Source: Begonia masoniana (lineage: Eukaryota; Streptophyta; Magnoliopsida; Cucurbitales; Begoniaceae). Taken from it: a stretch of 64,000 bases of DNA. A program made the position numbers and the translations under genes. The notes below the pieces were generated by a model. It saw only the letters and a list, made by a program, of their open reading frames with translations. It ran no database searches and was not told the DNA's origin. Numbering within the stretch: the first letter of the stretch is position 1; every line of letters starts with the position of its first letter. The stretch lies in the NCBI GenBank assembly GCA_022432975.1, contig CM039512.1, positions 34,221,730 through 34,285,729 of the forward strand. Direction: 5' to 3'. Below, piece by piece: positions 9,913 through 23,162 of the stretch.

Positions 9913-12599
9913 TAAATTTACATTTGATTTGCTATCAAATGAAAATATATAGTATTGTTTATTGAATTCTCATTTTAGTGAAAGAATTTTATCGGTTATT
10001 ATAAAGTATGTTGATATTATTTGTCACAAATTCATTTATTATATGATAGATGAATAAGTGTTCTATGCATGAAACGAGAATTGCGTATGATGCATCATGC
10101 AAAATGTTTTATAAGAAATAACAGAAAATGATTTGATACATTTGTGTTCATGCTGAAAGAATGAAGATAAAATGAATGTACGTAATGAATGATTGTGTAG
10201 GTAAGGTTTGAGGAAATATTCTCTCGTGTGAGGTTGGACCTATGGAGGATAAGCTTGTTAGTTTGGTAATACAGGGGCCTCGCCAAAGTTCACAAGGTAT
10301 AAATGTTGCATGTCTCATATAGTCGTGGCTATGCTCCCCTAGACTGATATCCCTAATGATTGCTCTGTAGAGTTAAAGAAAAAAAAGAAAGAAAAATTTG
10401 CATGGATGAGCGGTTGGTGCCATTATGGCGTGACAAATATATTATTTTTGTCCAAGAAGTTAAATCATACTTTTACATTTTGATTAATGTAAATTTATTT
10501 AGGCCCATATAACCATGCGAGTTATGTAATTGATGTTATGTATAGATTATGATAAGTTTGTTAAATCTTCTGCTAATGGTAAGGAAATAAGAGTGAAATA
10601 TGTGTGATGGTAAAGAAAAGTACTAGTATAAAATAATGGCACCAAATAAGGAATGGAATAATGGAAATGTTATGGTGTTACAGATCTGAAAGGTCGGGGA
10701 GACCATAATCAAATTTTCAATCACATGATAAGGAATGAAATAATAAATTCAATGACGGTAAAAAGCTAATTGGGTTTAGAATGGAAAAGTTGGGTAAATC
10801 CAAAGTTAAATACATTTTTAAAAGTAACTAGGTAACAGTTATACCTTCAATAAGTTATTACGTAATTTTTGAATGCTAATTGAGGAGCATAAAGGAGGTT
10901 AGAATGAATCGTGCTAAGGTAATTTAGCTACTGACGCGAAGAAAATATTTGACCAACAAGAAATTGACTCGTGTCACTTGCTTACATAGCTATTATTAAA
11001 ACATAATCAAGTTTGGCAAGTTTTCAGTTTTTACGACAAGAGAGATAAATTGGTAATTTTCTTAAGGATAAATTGGATGAAATCGAATGTTATCAATTAT
11101 ATTTAATTTAAATTTAAGAAAAATGAAATAAAAGTAGAAATGAAAGAGGAGAGAGAGATGATGATCGAGAAAATAAACTTACCAATTGAAAAATTCAATG
11201 AACAAGTGATTAACACGAAAGTTGTTCTCAGAGCTAAGACTAATCAATTGATATAGATTTCATGCAGCAAAAATGCACAACCACTAAGATAATCAAAACT
11301 CTTTAGATTTGAATGCGTATAAATTTATTTCGCATTCGATTGAATTTTTATTGTGATAATTGGTATCAAAACATGCATAATTTAGTTTTGAATATATTGT
11401 TATAGTTTGTTTTGCATGAAAAAACATATTTGGTTAGATTATTTGCCGTAAAATATAGGTCAAGCGAAGGAGTCTCGAAAATGCAGTTACTGCCTCAACG
11501 TTATTTTACGTATGCCTATGTGTTATGACGATGAAAAGCTCCAAATAGAAAATTGAAGTGTTCCATGAGATAGTAATGGCCAGTGACTAGGGCCATGCGG
11601 TATGACTCCATGGAACCTAAAATTTGTGGTGGATCACATATTAAAGTGATAGCATATATCATATCACTTCTAATATATTAACATAGACGTCACCATGTTG
11701 ATATGATTTATAAATGGTAATTAATATCATGTTGTCATTTGCATAGCACAAAACATAGTGTGCTACGTTAGAGTGATAGGACTTAATTCATAGCACTGGT
11801 CCACTATAAAAATTTATATAGTCAAAGTTACTGGTGTGTTAGGCACACGATCATATGCTTTGAGTGTGTAAGGCAGGCGTGACCTCAATTATAATCATCT
11901 AAATCTCTTGAATTTAGATTATATTATTGGGCTTCATGAAAGCTCATGATGTTGTAGTCCTCTCTTTTTGCAAATACAAGTGAAGACAATCAAAAGAAGA
12001 GAAAGTCAAAGTGATGTGATAAGAGAACCATTCACAAGCTCACAGGCAAGAAGGCGATCAAGTGTTTGATCAAAGATTAAGTGTCCTCGTTGATTATTGA
12101 TGGGGAAAGTTTAGTGAATCTAGCCTCATTGGCTTTGGTTGAGAAGCTTGCCTTGGAGACATCGATGTATTCAAATCCTTACTAATTAAAGTGGGTCAAT
12201 CATAAAGAGGACATCAATGATAATGTGGCTCATACAAGTAGTTTTTGCCAGATGAAAGTACTAAAGCCATAAAGTTTAAACATGGAGTTTGATCTTCCAT
12301 TTCTATTGGTTGGTAGCATTGGGAATCACTTCATATCATGAGATAGTTAGGTGTGATACAGTTAAGCTGGAGTGACTAGTGGGTTCAAAGATTGGAAATC
12401 AAAAAAGAAAAGAAAGGTTAGAAAAGAGATTAGTAGTAGTAGTGAGAGCGACAATGAACAAAAGAAATTTAAGGCAACTCTATAATGTAAGCCACTTTTT
12501 TCTTTATTCTTTGAGTAATTTTTTTTTACGTTGTTCGAGGTCAATTTGTTTCGTATTGACTCAAATTCTCTTGCCTCGTTGACATTTGGCCACGTGTAA
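9913..12599. other. AT-rich DNA with no recognisable gene
   Basis: No reading frame with family motifs on either strand. At 11361-11375 the sequence attggtatcaaaaca resembles an initiator-tRNA-Met primer-binding site and could mark a very decayed LTR element, but no matching protein or LTR pair is visible. A gatgcatcatgcaaaatg stretch near 10090 resembles the middle of the long LTRs. Neither is strong enough to annotate separately. Confidence 0.4.
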
Positions 12600-13563
12600 A
12601 TTCTCGATCAAATTGGTAAAATCATCGGTTTTCATTTTCTGCATGGTAAAATTCCAAAATCCTACATTGGATAGAGTAGTATTTTGCCATCAGGTCTGTA
12701 GGAAGAGTTTCCTGAAGCGTATGGGTCTTTATGGAATTTTAAGATTTTTCCGTGTAATTGAGTCCCGAGAATTTAGTTTAGTAAATAAATTGTCGTGGCT
12801 GGAATTTTTGTTTAGAGTTAGAAATTTTCTCAATTAGGTTTGATAAATTTTGGTTGAAATTTAGATTGTCACGAAGTCATGATTAGATGGTTTATTTAAT
12901 ATATAAAATGTAATAATTTATATTATATTTTTATATATTAAATAAATTATATTTTTATTTTTATTTATTTTATTTAAGGAAGGAAGAATCTTCTTTTGTT
13001 GCGCAGTCGAGAGAAAAATGGGAGAAAGAGGGATTGAGGTCCGAGCACAGAACAGTGGTTTTCCAACTTTAGGATTGTGTTTATGATGCTCTAATCTCCA
13101 AGTTTGGTAAAGATTTGTTGTGGGTCAAGTCATTTTCCAACTCTAATTTTGAGTTAAAAGTTAGAGTTTTATGAATTGGATTTGAGTTTGGAAACTCATA
13201 TCCTTTGGTTATTTCTGTGTTACTTTGGTAGAGTTGAGTTCTATGCAGGTTGTAGCGTCATTGGAGGCAGAAATTAGCGAGGGAGCAAAGATTTTGCGCT
13301 TCCCGTCGTTGGAAATCGAGGCAGTGGTCGACACCGATGGTGAAGGAATAGCTGAGAAAGGGTTGACACCTCGGCAAATGTTGACATCAGCTGACTGTAA
13401 GTAGCAAGTGTCGACCACCTTGTCGATACTTGCCATACGTGAGGAGGTCACAGTTCAACCCTTTGCTCAAAGTGTCGACCCTTGCCAACCCGAGAGCACA
13501 AAGAGTAGACCCTTTGCTCAAGGCATCGACCCATGCTTTGTCTTGTGTGTGACAATGGTTGTC
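12600..13563 (+). mobile_element. Old long LTR 'F', left part (plus sense)
   Basis: It shows the layout of the other long LTRs in plus sense: a very AT-rich segment (12890-12975), a GA-rich leader (13000-13060), a CTATGCAG/GTTGTAG junction near 13245, then a cluster of GTGTCGACC-like motifs (13325-13540). The Tekay-B element inserted here at 13563/13564, and the sequence resumes after 25527 with more TCGACC motifs. The left boundary is not defined. Confidence 0.45.
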
Positions 13564-15751
13564 TGTAACGACCCCTACCCCTTCTCGGGCTATCACTAAC
13601 TCTACTTGACGTTGACTTTGACTTAGACATTTTGGGTGTAAAATTTTTTTGACTTTTAGAACATTAAAACGAGGACTAAAACCAATTTTCGTTAAAACGT
13701 CGACTCAGTTTTTGGGTTTTTAAAATCCTTTAAAATACGTAAGGTACGCTCGTAAAATATGTTTAAAAAGTATCGTAAAAAGTCGGGTTGAAACGTGTTT
13801 TAAAAAGTCAACATTTTGAAAAATATATTTTGGGCCACATGTGGTGCGAAGCGCGCATCGCCCAGACAGCGTGCAAACAGGCGATGATCGGTGCCCAGTG
13901 CCGATCGATCGGCTCGGGTGCTGCGTGCCTAACAGCGCACGCCATTGCCTGCCGCGCGGCTGCGCCCAGCGCGCCCCAGCGCTGCACCCCGCACCCTTTT
14001 TCCTCATTTTCCCCATTTTCTCCAATTTTCTTCCTTTCTTTCACCTACGCTTCATCCATAAACTTACTTCAAACTTTCCCAAACATACAACACCTTAAAC
14101 CTCAAAAACCGACTCAAAATCGTATCAAAAAACGTAGCGAAAACTCATGAAAACAAACTGCATGGATCGCTTTGAAAACTAAACATGTCTTTACGAGTTT
14201 AAAACCTCCAAGCAGTTCTAGTATCTTTCAAAAATAAAAACTTCCCTTCCTATACATTCCAATACCATAACATTCATATAAAAACTTGTCTTTGCATATA
14301 CTTTTCCACAAAACTATCCAGAAAACCATCATCGAAACATAATATCATCAAACTAGTTTCCAAATCGTCCTAAGACAAACTATCTACAATTAGACAAACT
14401 ATCTACAATTACATTATCATTTCCACATAACATACTAAAAATACCTATACGCTCATTCCCACGAGTCAAAATCGCATCGACTGTACCAGCGCACTCCTAC
14501 GGGCATCATTCTTCATCTTGTGCGTTCATCTAGTGGAGGAACGTCATCCTCACCTTCCTCCAGATCACCTACACCATAAAGACATTCTATGAGCTAAGGG
14601 CTCAATAAATCGACGTAAATGAGAATGCGTGCTATGCATATTCAGTTCATAAAATCATGCATTTTTTTTTTCATTCTTTAGTTACATAATGGGAGGTGCC
14701 ACCAGGGATTGACTCTCACCAGATGGAGAGAGCACATCTCACGGATAGATAGCCATTTCCATCTACCGAGGGAAAAACATGCTCCTCCTCTCAGGACAGC
14801 CATGTCTGAAACCCACCCCGACGTGACCGGAATTACGTTTATTTTTATCTTATCATTAGTCATTTCTTTTTCATGAAAACGTATGCGGAAGTTCATTTTT
14901 CATTCCTTTTCAAAAAAGCTTGATGCATGGACATGTACGATGAATTAAATGTAATTAAAAACATAGAAAAAATAATGGACATTAAACATTCAATAACTTA
15001 AAAAAAAATCTAACTACCCCTCCTATTTACACAAAAACAACCTAAATCATCAAATCCTCAATCGATAAATTCTCTTGTGGTATAGGCTGAATCGGCCAAA
15101 CAAGTCACGATGACTTACCTCGCGTCTTTAGTAAACCGAGCACCTCGTTTTAAGCTTCGTTACCTAAGTCATTTCACAATTGGGTCAATTAGAGTAAATC
15201 CAATAAACTGCTCCAAAGACCAAAATGAAACTCCTAATTAAAGGAATTTTCCTAAAACATCAATATATTTCTTTTGGGCATTTCATCGAGCAATTTGCGC
15301 TCAAGATTCCCTAAACCTCCATTAATGGAGTTTTTACACATTTCCTTCCACCAAATTTCCAACCACCACCATTAATTCACCTTACTATCTCCAATGATCA
15401 CAATTACATCCATTACAATCATAAATACGGCAAACCTAACCGTTTCTAGAATAACCCGACAATTTTAAAAAAACTCTAATCGAAACCCTAACCGTTTAAA
15501 CCCTAGAAATCAAAAACTAACTGTCCAAAACGTTAGAACCTTACCTAGAGTGTCGATTGAGTGAGGAAAATCGAAAGAGAAAGCCGCCGGAAGACAGAAC
15601 GATGACCAACCGATTGAAGGATCGCGTAGGAGGAAGAATATCCCCACAAAAGCTCTCGAAACTTTTCTTTCGTGGAAGCAGAGGGAAAAATGAGAAGGTG
15701 GGGGGTGTAATTTGCTTTTAATTAAAATTTAACATGCAATTTTTTTTTTTT

Positions 15752-15782
<31 letters not shown>

Positions 15783-16035
15783 GAGGTTGTAATTTGCTTT
15801 TAATTAAAATTTAACATGCAAAATTACTTTTTTGCCTTTTAGCTTAATATTCTACTATGTCGTTATTTAGTCTATTGATTCTGTTTCTCCAAATTTTCTT
15901 ATTTCATCAAATATTCCAATTTATTACTAGGGTTCTAATAAAACTTTTCGTTCCCAAAACGGGCTTAATTTACTATATTTACGAAAATGCCTTTATAGTA
16001 TGAAAATCTAAAAACTCGTAAAACCGGGTGTTACA
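13564..16035 (-). repeat. Tekay-B 3' LTR (left copy)
   Basis: The sense strand runs from TGTAACACCCGG (16035) to GGGGTCGTTACA (13564), 2472 bp. It has donor CTAG/GTAAGG near 15544, mini-exon block 15119-15163, acceptor-like GGTGTAG/GTGATC near 14570, and the palindrome CCGATCGATCGG near 13903, about 340 bp from the 3' end. It is longer than its partner mainly because of the block around 15700-15830. Open frames at 13720-14150 are chance frames in GC-rich LTR sequence. Confidence 0.9.
15742..15783 (+). repeat. Poly(T)-poly(G) block with local duplication
   Basis: About 23 T are followed directly by about 20 G. The stretch TTGTAATTTGCTTTTAATT occurs on both sides (near 15707 and 15786). The partner LTR lacks the whole segment. 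Confidence 0.8.
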
Positions 16036-16048
16036 TTCCATCCACCTT
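16036..16048 (-). promoter_or_regulatory. Tekay-B polypurine tract
   Basis: The sense strand reads AAGGTGGATGGAA directly before the 3' LTR. It primes plus-strand DNA synthesis and corresponds to the tract at 43509-43521 in Tekay-A. Confidence 0.7.
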
Positions 16049-16075
16049 AAATAAAATTTTTTCCTCAAAATTTGA

Positions 16076-17003
16076 TTATACAAAGAGTTCTGGGTACTTA
16101 GCCATCATATCTTGCTGTCTCTCCCAGGTGGCTTCTTCTACATCGTGGTTTCGCCACAAAATTTTGACCAACAGAATCTCCTTGTTGCATAGCACCTTGA
16201 TAGAGGACTTCAGAATTATCACTGGCTTCTCCACATACGTCAGCGTTGGTCGTACCTTGATTTCCCTTACTTCTATGATATGAGATGGATCACGTACGTA
16301 CTTTCTGAGCATGGATACGTGAAATACATTGTGAACGACCTCCATAGATCCCGGAAGCTGTAACCAATACGCCATCTTTCTGATCTTTTTTACAATAGAG
16401 AAGGGCCCCACATAACGAGGACTTAGCTTACCTTTTCTCCCGAACCTCATGACCCCTTTGAATGGAGAAATTTTTAGATATATCTCGTCGCCCTCATTGA
16501 ACTCCAATTCTCTTCGTCTGTTATTGGGGTAGCTTTTCTAACGACTCTGTGCTACCTCTATACGCTATCTGATAATGGCGATCTTTTCTGCAATTTGCTG
16601 CAGAATAACAGGGCCAATTATACTGGCTTCGCCAACTTCATCCTAATACAGCGGAGATCTACATTTTTGTCCATACAACGTTTCATACGGAACCATGTCG
16701 ATTGTAGCTTGAAAGCTATTGTTGTATGAGAACTCGATCAACGACAAATACTTACTCCACAAACCTTGAAATTCCAACACACAGGATCTAAGGATATCCT
16801 CTAGAATTTGATTCGTCCTCTCCATCTGTCCATCGGTCTGAGGATGAAATGCTGTGCTGAAATTTAACTGAGTTCTCATAGCTTTATGTAGAATTTTCTA
16901 AAATCTCGAAGTAAACCTCGGATCTCTGTCGGAGACAATCAAAACGGGCACCCCGTGTAGTCTAACAATTTCTTGGACATAAAGCTCGGCGAGTTGATTC
17001 GTG
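16076..17003 (-). pseudogene. Tekay-B integrase core (distal part), GPF module and chromodomain-like tail
   Basis: Sense order: integrase with AFHPQTDGQMERTNQI (near 16830, carrying the catalytic Glu), then after stops near 16520-16640 the C-terminal module with YVGPFSIVKKI (near 16410), HNVFHVSMLRKY, and a tail ending in WERQQDMMAKYPELFV with stop at 16076. The tail matches the chromodomain-like end of Tekay/Del elements, proposed to steer integration towards heterochromatin. The upstream end at 17004-17008 is the target duplication GAATA of solo LTR B. Reading continues at 19594. Confidence 0.85.
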
Positions 17004-17284
17004 GAATATGTAACGTCCCTTAAACTATTCCCGATTTTACTGTACAAATTTAAATTTTTATAAACCTAAATGTGTAGCGACCCTTAAACTTATCCCTTAA
17101 TTTCCCGTGAAAATTTTTATTTTTAAACATTCTCAAGTGAACCCCCTTCGTTAAATCATTAAATTAAATATATCTGTTGAAACATATTTAAAAGAAAATC
17201 ATTTAAATAAAACCTTGAAAAATGAAAGAGGAGTTGGCCAATTGAACCGAGGGCAAAGAGGACCAAAACCCAAAATTTTTCCTG

Positions 17285-17665
17285 TTCACATCTACCGCTC
17301 AACTTTTGCCAAGCAACATCCACCGCTGATCACATCCACCGCTCAACACTTCTATCACTCATATCCACCGCTCAACAGTAACTTAACACATCTACTGATT
17401 GACTTTGACCAAGCGACATCCACCGCTGATCACATCCACCGCTCAACAGTAACCTAACACATCTACCGATTGACTTTGACTAAGAAACATCCACCGCTGA
17501 TCACATCCACTGCTCAACACTTCTATCGCTCACATCCACCGCTCAACAGTAATCTAACACATCTACCGATTGACTTTGACCAAGCAACATCCACCGCTGA
17601 TCACATCCACCACTCAACACTTCTATCGCTCACATTCACCGCTCAACAGTAACCTAACATATCTA
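17285..17665 (+). repeat. ~100-bp tandem repeat in LTR B
   Basis: About 3.5 copies of a roughly 100-bp unit containing CATCCACCGCTGATCACATC, CACCGCTCAACA and CTACCGATTGACTTTGACC. The motif ATCCACCGCTCAAC also recurs inside the unit. Open frames at 17215-17755 only reflect this repeat. Confidence 0.8.
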
Positions 17666-18174
17666 AACACCAATATTAACTATCCAGAAACCAAGCATCC
17701 TAGAATGTTTCTAACTATACAAATATTATCTAATCCACCATCAGTCCTAAAATAACTCGAACACCCTCAAAACTCTTACTTACATCCCCACGGGTCAAAA
17801 TGCGCACCGACTGTTCAGCACACTTCCACAGGTCATCTTTCTTTCACCTGCTCATTCTTTGGGTGAAGGGATCTCGTCCTCACCTGTCTCAAAATCACCT
17901 ACACCATACAGACAACTATGATTTAAAGACTCAACAAGTTTCGTAAATGTAGATGCATGTTGTGCATATGAAGTTCAGAAATCATGCAACATTTTCTTAT
18001 CATTTCGTCGCAGACAGAATATCACCGAGGTCTCAGCCTATTAGATGGAGAGGACACGTCCCGCGGTTGGACAACCCTCTCCACTTAACCGGGAGAGGGG
18101 GGGTACATGCTTACATCCGTATACAGCCGTGCCTGAGCCCCACCTCGCATGACCAGATAACAGATTACGTAGAT

Positions 18175-18390
18175 TCATTTTGTTTTGGGCGATGTGGTAT
18201 TGTGACAGACCCCTTTTGGCCTACACAATAGATCAATAGCCCCCTTTCGGGCCACATCTCTTTTCATGAAAAACATAGTGCATTTTGTTTTGGGCGATGT
18301 GGTATTGTGACAAACCCCTTTTGGCCTACACAATAGATCAATAGTCCCTTTTCGGGCCACATCTCTTTTCATGAAAACATAGTGCGGAAA
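18175..18390 (+). repeat. Two-copy ~107-bp tandem duplication in LTR B
   Basis: CATTTTGTTTTGGGCGATG to CTTTTCATGAAAA..CATAGTG is present twice in a row (from about 18176 and 18282) with few changes. LTR C has only one equivalent segment near 63490-63560. Confidence 0.8.
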
Positions 18391-19598
18391 TTCATTTTCT
18401 ATACTTAATTGAAAACCATAATGCATGAACAATTACGTGCTTAAAGTAAACATACATCATACGTTCCATCGAGACAATACAAACATATCGAACTAATCCT
18501 AATTACCCAACTAAATCATTTAAACAAACAAATCACCAAAGATCCTCGACACGACTTCGACGTACGGTAGAGGCCAATCGGCCAAAGTAAGTCACGAGAA
18601 CTTACCTTGCATCCATTGCAACTCTAGCTCCATCCCCGAGCGTTGTTCACCTAAGGCAATTTCACAATAATCGTCGTTAAATCACGTTCAAACCTTTAAG
18701 CGTCAAAACTAACGAAACTCTTAACTAAAGAATTTTTTAAAACTCTAAAATACTTCATTGAGGCATTTTGTCGAGCATTTCACGTTCAACTTACCAAAAC
18801 CTCCATTAACGGAGTTTCCTAAAACCTAAAAAATCCATAAAACCAAAACATTTCTCAACGAATCGTTTTACTTCGTCCAATAACGCCCAATACGTCCATT
18901 ATATTCTCAAATACGGTAAACCTATCGATTTCAAACTCTAAATCCAAGTTTTAACAAAACCCTAACTGAAACCCTAATCGTTTAAACTCTAGAAATTGAA
19001 GTAAACCTTCAAAAAACCATAAAATCGTACCTAGGGTCGGGTTTGGAGGAGAAAACGTGAAGGGTCGGAGTCAATCGGAGGAGGAATCGCCGTTGGAAGA
19101 GGAGAACGCCGTGAGGGAGAGATGAATAGCTGGAGAACGGAGAGGGAGAGAAAAAGAAAACGTGAAGTGCTGGAGGAAGAAGAGAAAAGTTTCAATTTAA
19201 TTAAATTTGACTTTACAAATTACCATTTCGTCCTTCCTTTGTTTTTGTATTTGTTTCGTCCTTTGTTTCGTTAATTAACCGACGATTCGGTTTCTCCTAA
19301 TTTTCTTATTTTGCCAATAACTTCAACTCATTATCAGGGCTTCATTAAAATTGTTCGTACGCAAAACGGACCTCGTTTACTATTTTTATTAAAACGTCCT
19401 TTATACTACGAGAAACGTAGTTCTCGTAATTTAACATTACAACTCTTAAAATTCTCAAAATTTTCTTAAAATCCATATTAATTATTAGGATTATAATAAC
19501 GCTCTTTGCTCACAAAACAGACTTAATTTGACATATTTATAAAAATGGCATTATATTTTGGAATTACAAAATCCTGTAAAACCGGATGTTACAGAATA

Positions 19599-21201
19599 TG
19601 TTGTCATAACTGGTAGAAAGTAGGCCAACTTTGTCAAACGATCCACTATAACCCAGATCTCATCGTGTCCTCTCGTAGTTCTGGGCAGTCCTACAATAAA
19701 GTCCATTGAAATCTACTCCCATTTCCACTCCAGGATTGGCAGGGGTTGTAAAGTTCCTGCCGGCCTTTGGTGCTCTGCTTTGACCTGTTGACAAACCAAA
19801 CAGGTTTTCACATACCTAGCAACTTCTCTTTTTATATTAGGCCACCAGAAGTGCTATTTTAAATTTCTATACATCTTCGTACTTCCTGGATGCACGGAGT
19901 AAGCCGATGAGTGTGCTTCAATCAAAATCTCCTTCTTCAGTTCCCCATCATTAGGCACGTACCACCTATGCCTAAATTTTAATACACCATTATCCGACAA
20001 ATTGAAATCAGACGAGTCCTCAGATGTTATGCTCAACCGGTACTTTTCACACTCTAGGTCTTTCTGTTGAGCTTCTCAAATTTTGTCCAATATTGTCGGT
20101 CTCAGTGAAATATTCGTAAGCATAGCGGATAGCTCTGCAGCCATTTCCACATTGAACTTCACAATTTCTGATTTGAACATTACCGACATTGTTGCAAGCG
20201 AAGGTTGGCTCGTTGTAGGCATTCTGCTTAAAGCATCTACAATCTTATTCACTTGGATGGTACTTAACCTCAAACTCATAGTCTTTGACAAACTCCAACC
20301 ACCTTCATTGTCGCATATTCAACTCCTTCTGCGTAAACAGGTATTTCAAGCTCCTTGATTTGAAAACACTTCGCATTGTTGCCCATACAAATAATGTCTT
20401 CATATCTTTAATGCGAAGAAAACTACTGCTAGTTCCAGATCATGCGTCAGATAGTTTTGTCCATCCAGCTTTAGCTGTCGAGAAGCGTATGCAATAACTC
20501 TGCCCTTCTGCATAAATATGCATCCAAGTCCAATCTTAGAGGCATCACAGTATATACTGAAATTGTTGCCCTCAACTGGCAGCGTTAACACTGTAGCCGT
20601 AGTTAATTTCTGTTTCAGCTCTTGAAAGCTCTTATCACACGCAGTCGACGATACAAACTTCTCATTCTTCTTTGTCAAATGTGATAGAGGGATTGCAATT
20701 TTTGAAAACCCCTATATGAATTTCTGATAATATCTGGCCAAAATCCACGTACTTCCTGCACATTCTTGGGCTGCGGCTAATCTTTGACAACCTGAATTTT
20801 GGTTGGATCTATAGAAATTTCTTCCTGAGAAATAATATGCCGAGAAAATTGATTCTGTCCAGCCAAAACTCACATTTAGAAAACTTCAGGTATAGTTAGT
20901 GTTGTTTCAAAATTTTCAAAACAATCATCAATTGCTTCTCATGCTCCTCATTCGTCTTTGAATAGACCAAGATGTCATCAATGAAGACAACGACAAAATT
21001 GTCTAAATACTCCTTAAAGATGCGATTTATCAGGTTCATGAAAGCTGCAGCAGCATTTGTAAGTCCAAAAGACATTACTAGAAACTCAAAATGCTAATAC
21101 CTCGTTTGAAACACCGTCTTTTGAACATCTTTCCTTCTAACTCTCAACTGATAATAGCCTGAGCATAGGTCAATTCTTGAAAATACTCGGGCACCCTGCA
21201 G
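19599..21201 (-). pseudogene. Tekay-B RT C-terminal half, RNase H and integrase N-terminus
   Basis: Sense order: rest of reverse transcriptase with an intact [11 protein letters not shown] box (near 20970), stops near 21093 and 20902, then RNase H with [16 protein letters not shown] (near 20560) and [16 protein letters not shown] linker follows, then the integrase zinc-binding region with RWYVPNDGELKK and SAYSVHPGSTKMYRNLK (near 19870). The integrase core begins near 19740 and is cut at 19598/17004 by solo LTR B. RNase H copies the template away and integrase joins the DNA copy to the chromosome. Several stops and shifts make it dead. Confidence 0.85.
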
Positions 21202-23051
21202 TTAGTCAAACAAGTCGTCTATTCGTGGCAACGGGTATTTATTCTTCATCGTCAACTTGTTCAACTCTTTGTAGTCTATACACATCCTAAGAGTTCCGTC
21301 TTTCTTTTTGACAAACAGAACTGGCGCACCCCATGGAGAGAAGCTAGGTCGAATGAATCCCTTATCCAACAGTTCTTCTAGCTGAGATTTCATCTGCTTC
21401 AGTTCGGCAGGGGCCAATCTGTACGGATTCTTTGGCGGTAATCCAGAAAGATCGTCGAGAAAAATCTTTGTAAATTCCCTAACGATCGAAAGGTCACTTA
21501 GCTTTATCCCATTAAGCAATTGAGTATTGACCACTGTGGCCAAATAAACTGAGCATCTATCTTTAAACTGCTCTCGAACCATCATAGAATAGGAAGTAGG
21601 CAATCCACTTGTCCTATTCATCACATGAAAGGTAAACTTTTCTTTATTTGAGGGACGAAAAGTCATCATCCCAGATTGGCAGTCAATGGTGGCAAAATGG
21701 CGTGACAGCCAGTCCATTCCCAAAACAATATTGTATTGCTTTATGCCCATAACTATCAGACGGGCAAAAAGGGTATTATTCCTTACGGAAATAACATTGT
21801 CTTGGACTACTCGATCTGACTGCATATACTCTCCCGAAGGTAGCATCACACTATACAGACAATCTGCTAACTCGAGCACTAACTTCAACCTAGCTACACA
21901 GGCAGTTGAAATAAAAGAATGCATAGCCCCCATGTCTATTAACGAAAAGGCTGCTACGCCGGTAACCAAGACAGTACCTGAAATAATTGAAGGCCTGGCC
22001 TCATCATCAACATCACCAGGCTCGACAAAAGCAAAGTTTCTTGGCATAACTCTCCTCTGATCTCTACCTAGTTGGTCTCTGCTTGGCTTCGGGCAATCCT
22101 TGACATAGTGGCCAATCGCTTCACATCGATAGCACCTATCCGTACCCCATCGACAATCGCCATTATGCTCTTTCTGACACTTAGGACACAGAGGTTTTGG
22201 AGGAGTTCCTTGTACTTGTTTTCCCTTGCCCTGGTCATTACCTCCCTCATACGGCCTTTTAACACCTCTTTGTTGTTGTACTTGTTGTTGTCCTCTTGGT
22301 TGCCAGCCTCTGTTCCGAGGTTGAGGCTGGATTTCCCAGAAGAATCCCCGGGTAATTTCTCTCGGCCTGACACATGTCTCTTCAGTAGTTTCAAACTCCA
22401 GAGCTCTGGCTGCAATATCTACATAGGGTACATCCAAAACCCCTGATATAATAACACTCTTCCAGATCTCCAGCTTTAACCCCTGCATAAACTTGTGCAC
22501 CTTGTCCTCATTCTCGCTCACCAAGCGTGGTGTAAACAAAGACAGGGCTTTGAACTTCCAAATGTATTCAGCCACCAAACCAGTCTGCCGTAGCTGCGTG
22601 AACTCTGTCAATTTAGCTGCTCGCACTGTACGGCAGAAATATTTGTCATCAAACATGATTTTGAACCGTTCCCACGTCATTACTGCCACGCCCGTAGTTG
22701 CTTTGATGGAGTCCCACCAAAACCGAGCGTCCAGTGCAAAATGAAAGGTAACGCATGCGACTCTCTCTCCATTCTCGATCTTTGTATATGCTAACATGTC
22801 CTCCATAGTCCGAACCCACTCCTCAGCAACAGAGGGTCCGAAGACTGACCGTTAAACACCAGAGGCCGTAACTTCTGAAATCTCTCTATACCGTGATTGT
22901 TTGGAACGACCAACTCTTGGGCACTGAGACCCTCACGGTTTATTAGTCTCTTGATTTGTTGAGCTTGCATATCCATATGTTGAGCCTGACGATTGAGCAA
23001 ATCCGTCAGTCTATTCATGGCTTCGTCCCTAGAGTCTCTACCTCGGACCAT
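21202..23051 (-). pseudogene. Tekay-B gag, zinc knuckle, protease and RT N-terminus
   Basis: Start ATG at 23049-23051 (MVRGRDSRDEAMNRLTDLL). Gag has [12 protein letters not shown] and a one-base frameshift near 22830, then the capsid core [10 protein letters not shown] (near 22720). A zinc knuckle [14 protein letters not shown] lies near 22110 and aspartic protease at [13 protein letters not shown] (near 21920), with DMG in place of the usual DTG/DSG. RT begins with [20 protein letters not shown] (near 21310) and is stopped by TAA at 21202-21204, where CAA (Gln) is expected. Gag and pol share one frame in this lineage. Confidence 0.9.
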
Positions 23052-23162
23052 TTTGTTAACCCTATAAAAGGAAGCTTATAAACGTACTTACAGAGTGAGG
23101 AAGCATGTCCGTGTAGTGGCTTGCGCAGTCGAGCAATCTACAGAACCGATTTTAAAATCCAA

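Larger units (their letters stand above)
17009..19593 (-). mobile_element. Solo LTR 'B' inside the Tekay-B integrase
   Basis: A 2585-bp LTR in minus sense (start TGTAACATCCGG at 19593, end GGGACGTTACA at 17009). It is flanked by the perfect 5-bp duplication GAATA (17004-17008 and 19594-19598). Mini-exon block 18606-18650; donor CCTAG/GTACG near 19026; acceptor-like GGTGTAG/GTGATT near 17908. Near its 3' end a second TGTAGCGACCCTTAAACT follows 64 bp after the terminal TGTAACGTCCCTTAAACT. LTR C at 62260 is a relative. Confidence 0.9.

Noticed and set aside
5646..9921. 9-bp target duplication of the MULE
   Set aside because: The flanks attataaaa and taaatttac do not match; shifting by a few bases gives at most 6 of 9.
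13720..14150. Overlapping 78-120 residue frames on both strands
   Set aside because: GC-rich LTR leader of Tekay-B, repeated at 23407-23775; no motif, and the frame differs between the two LTR copies.
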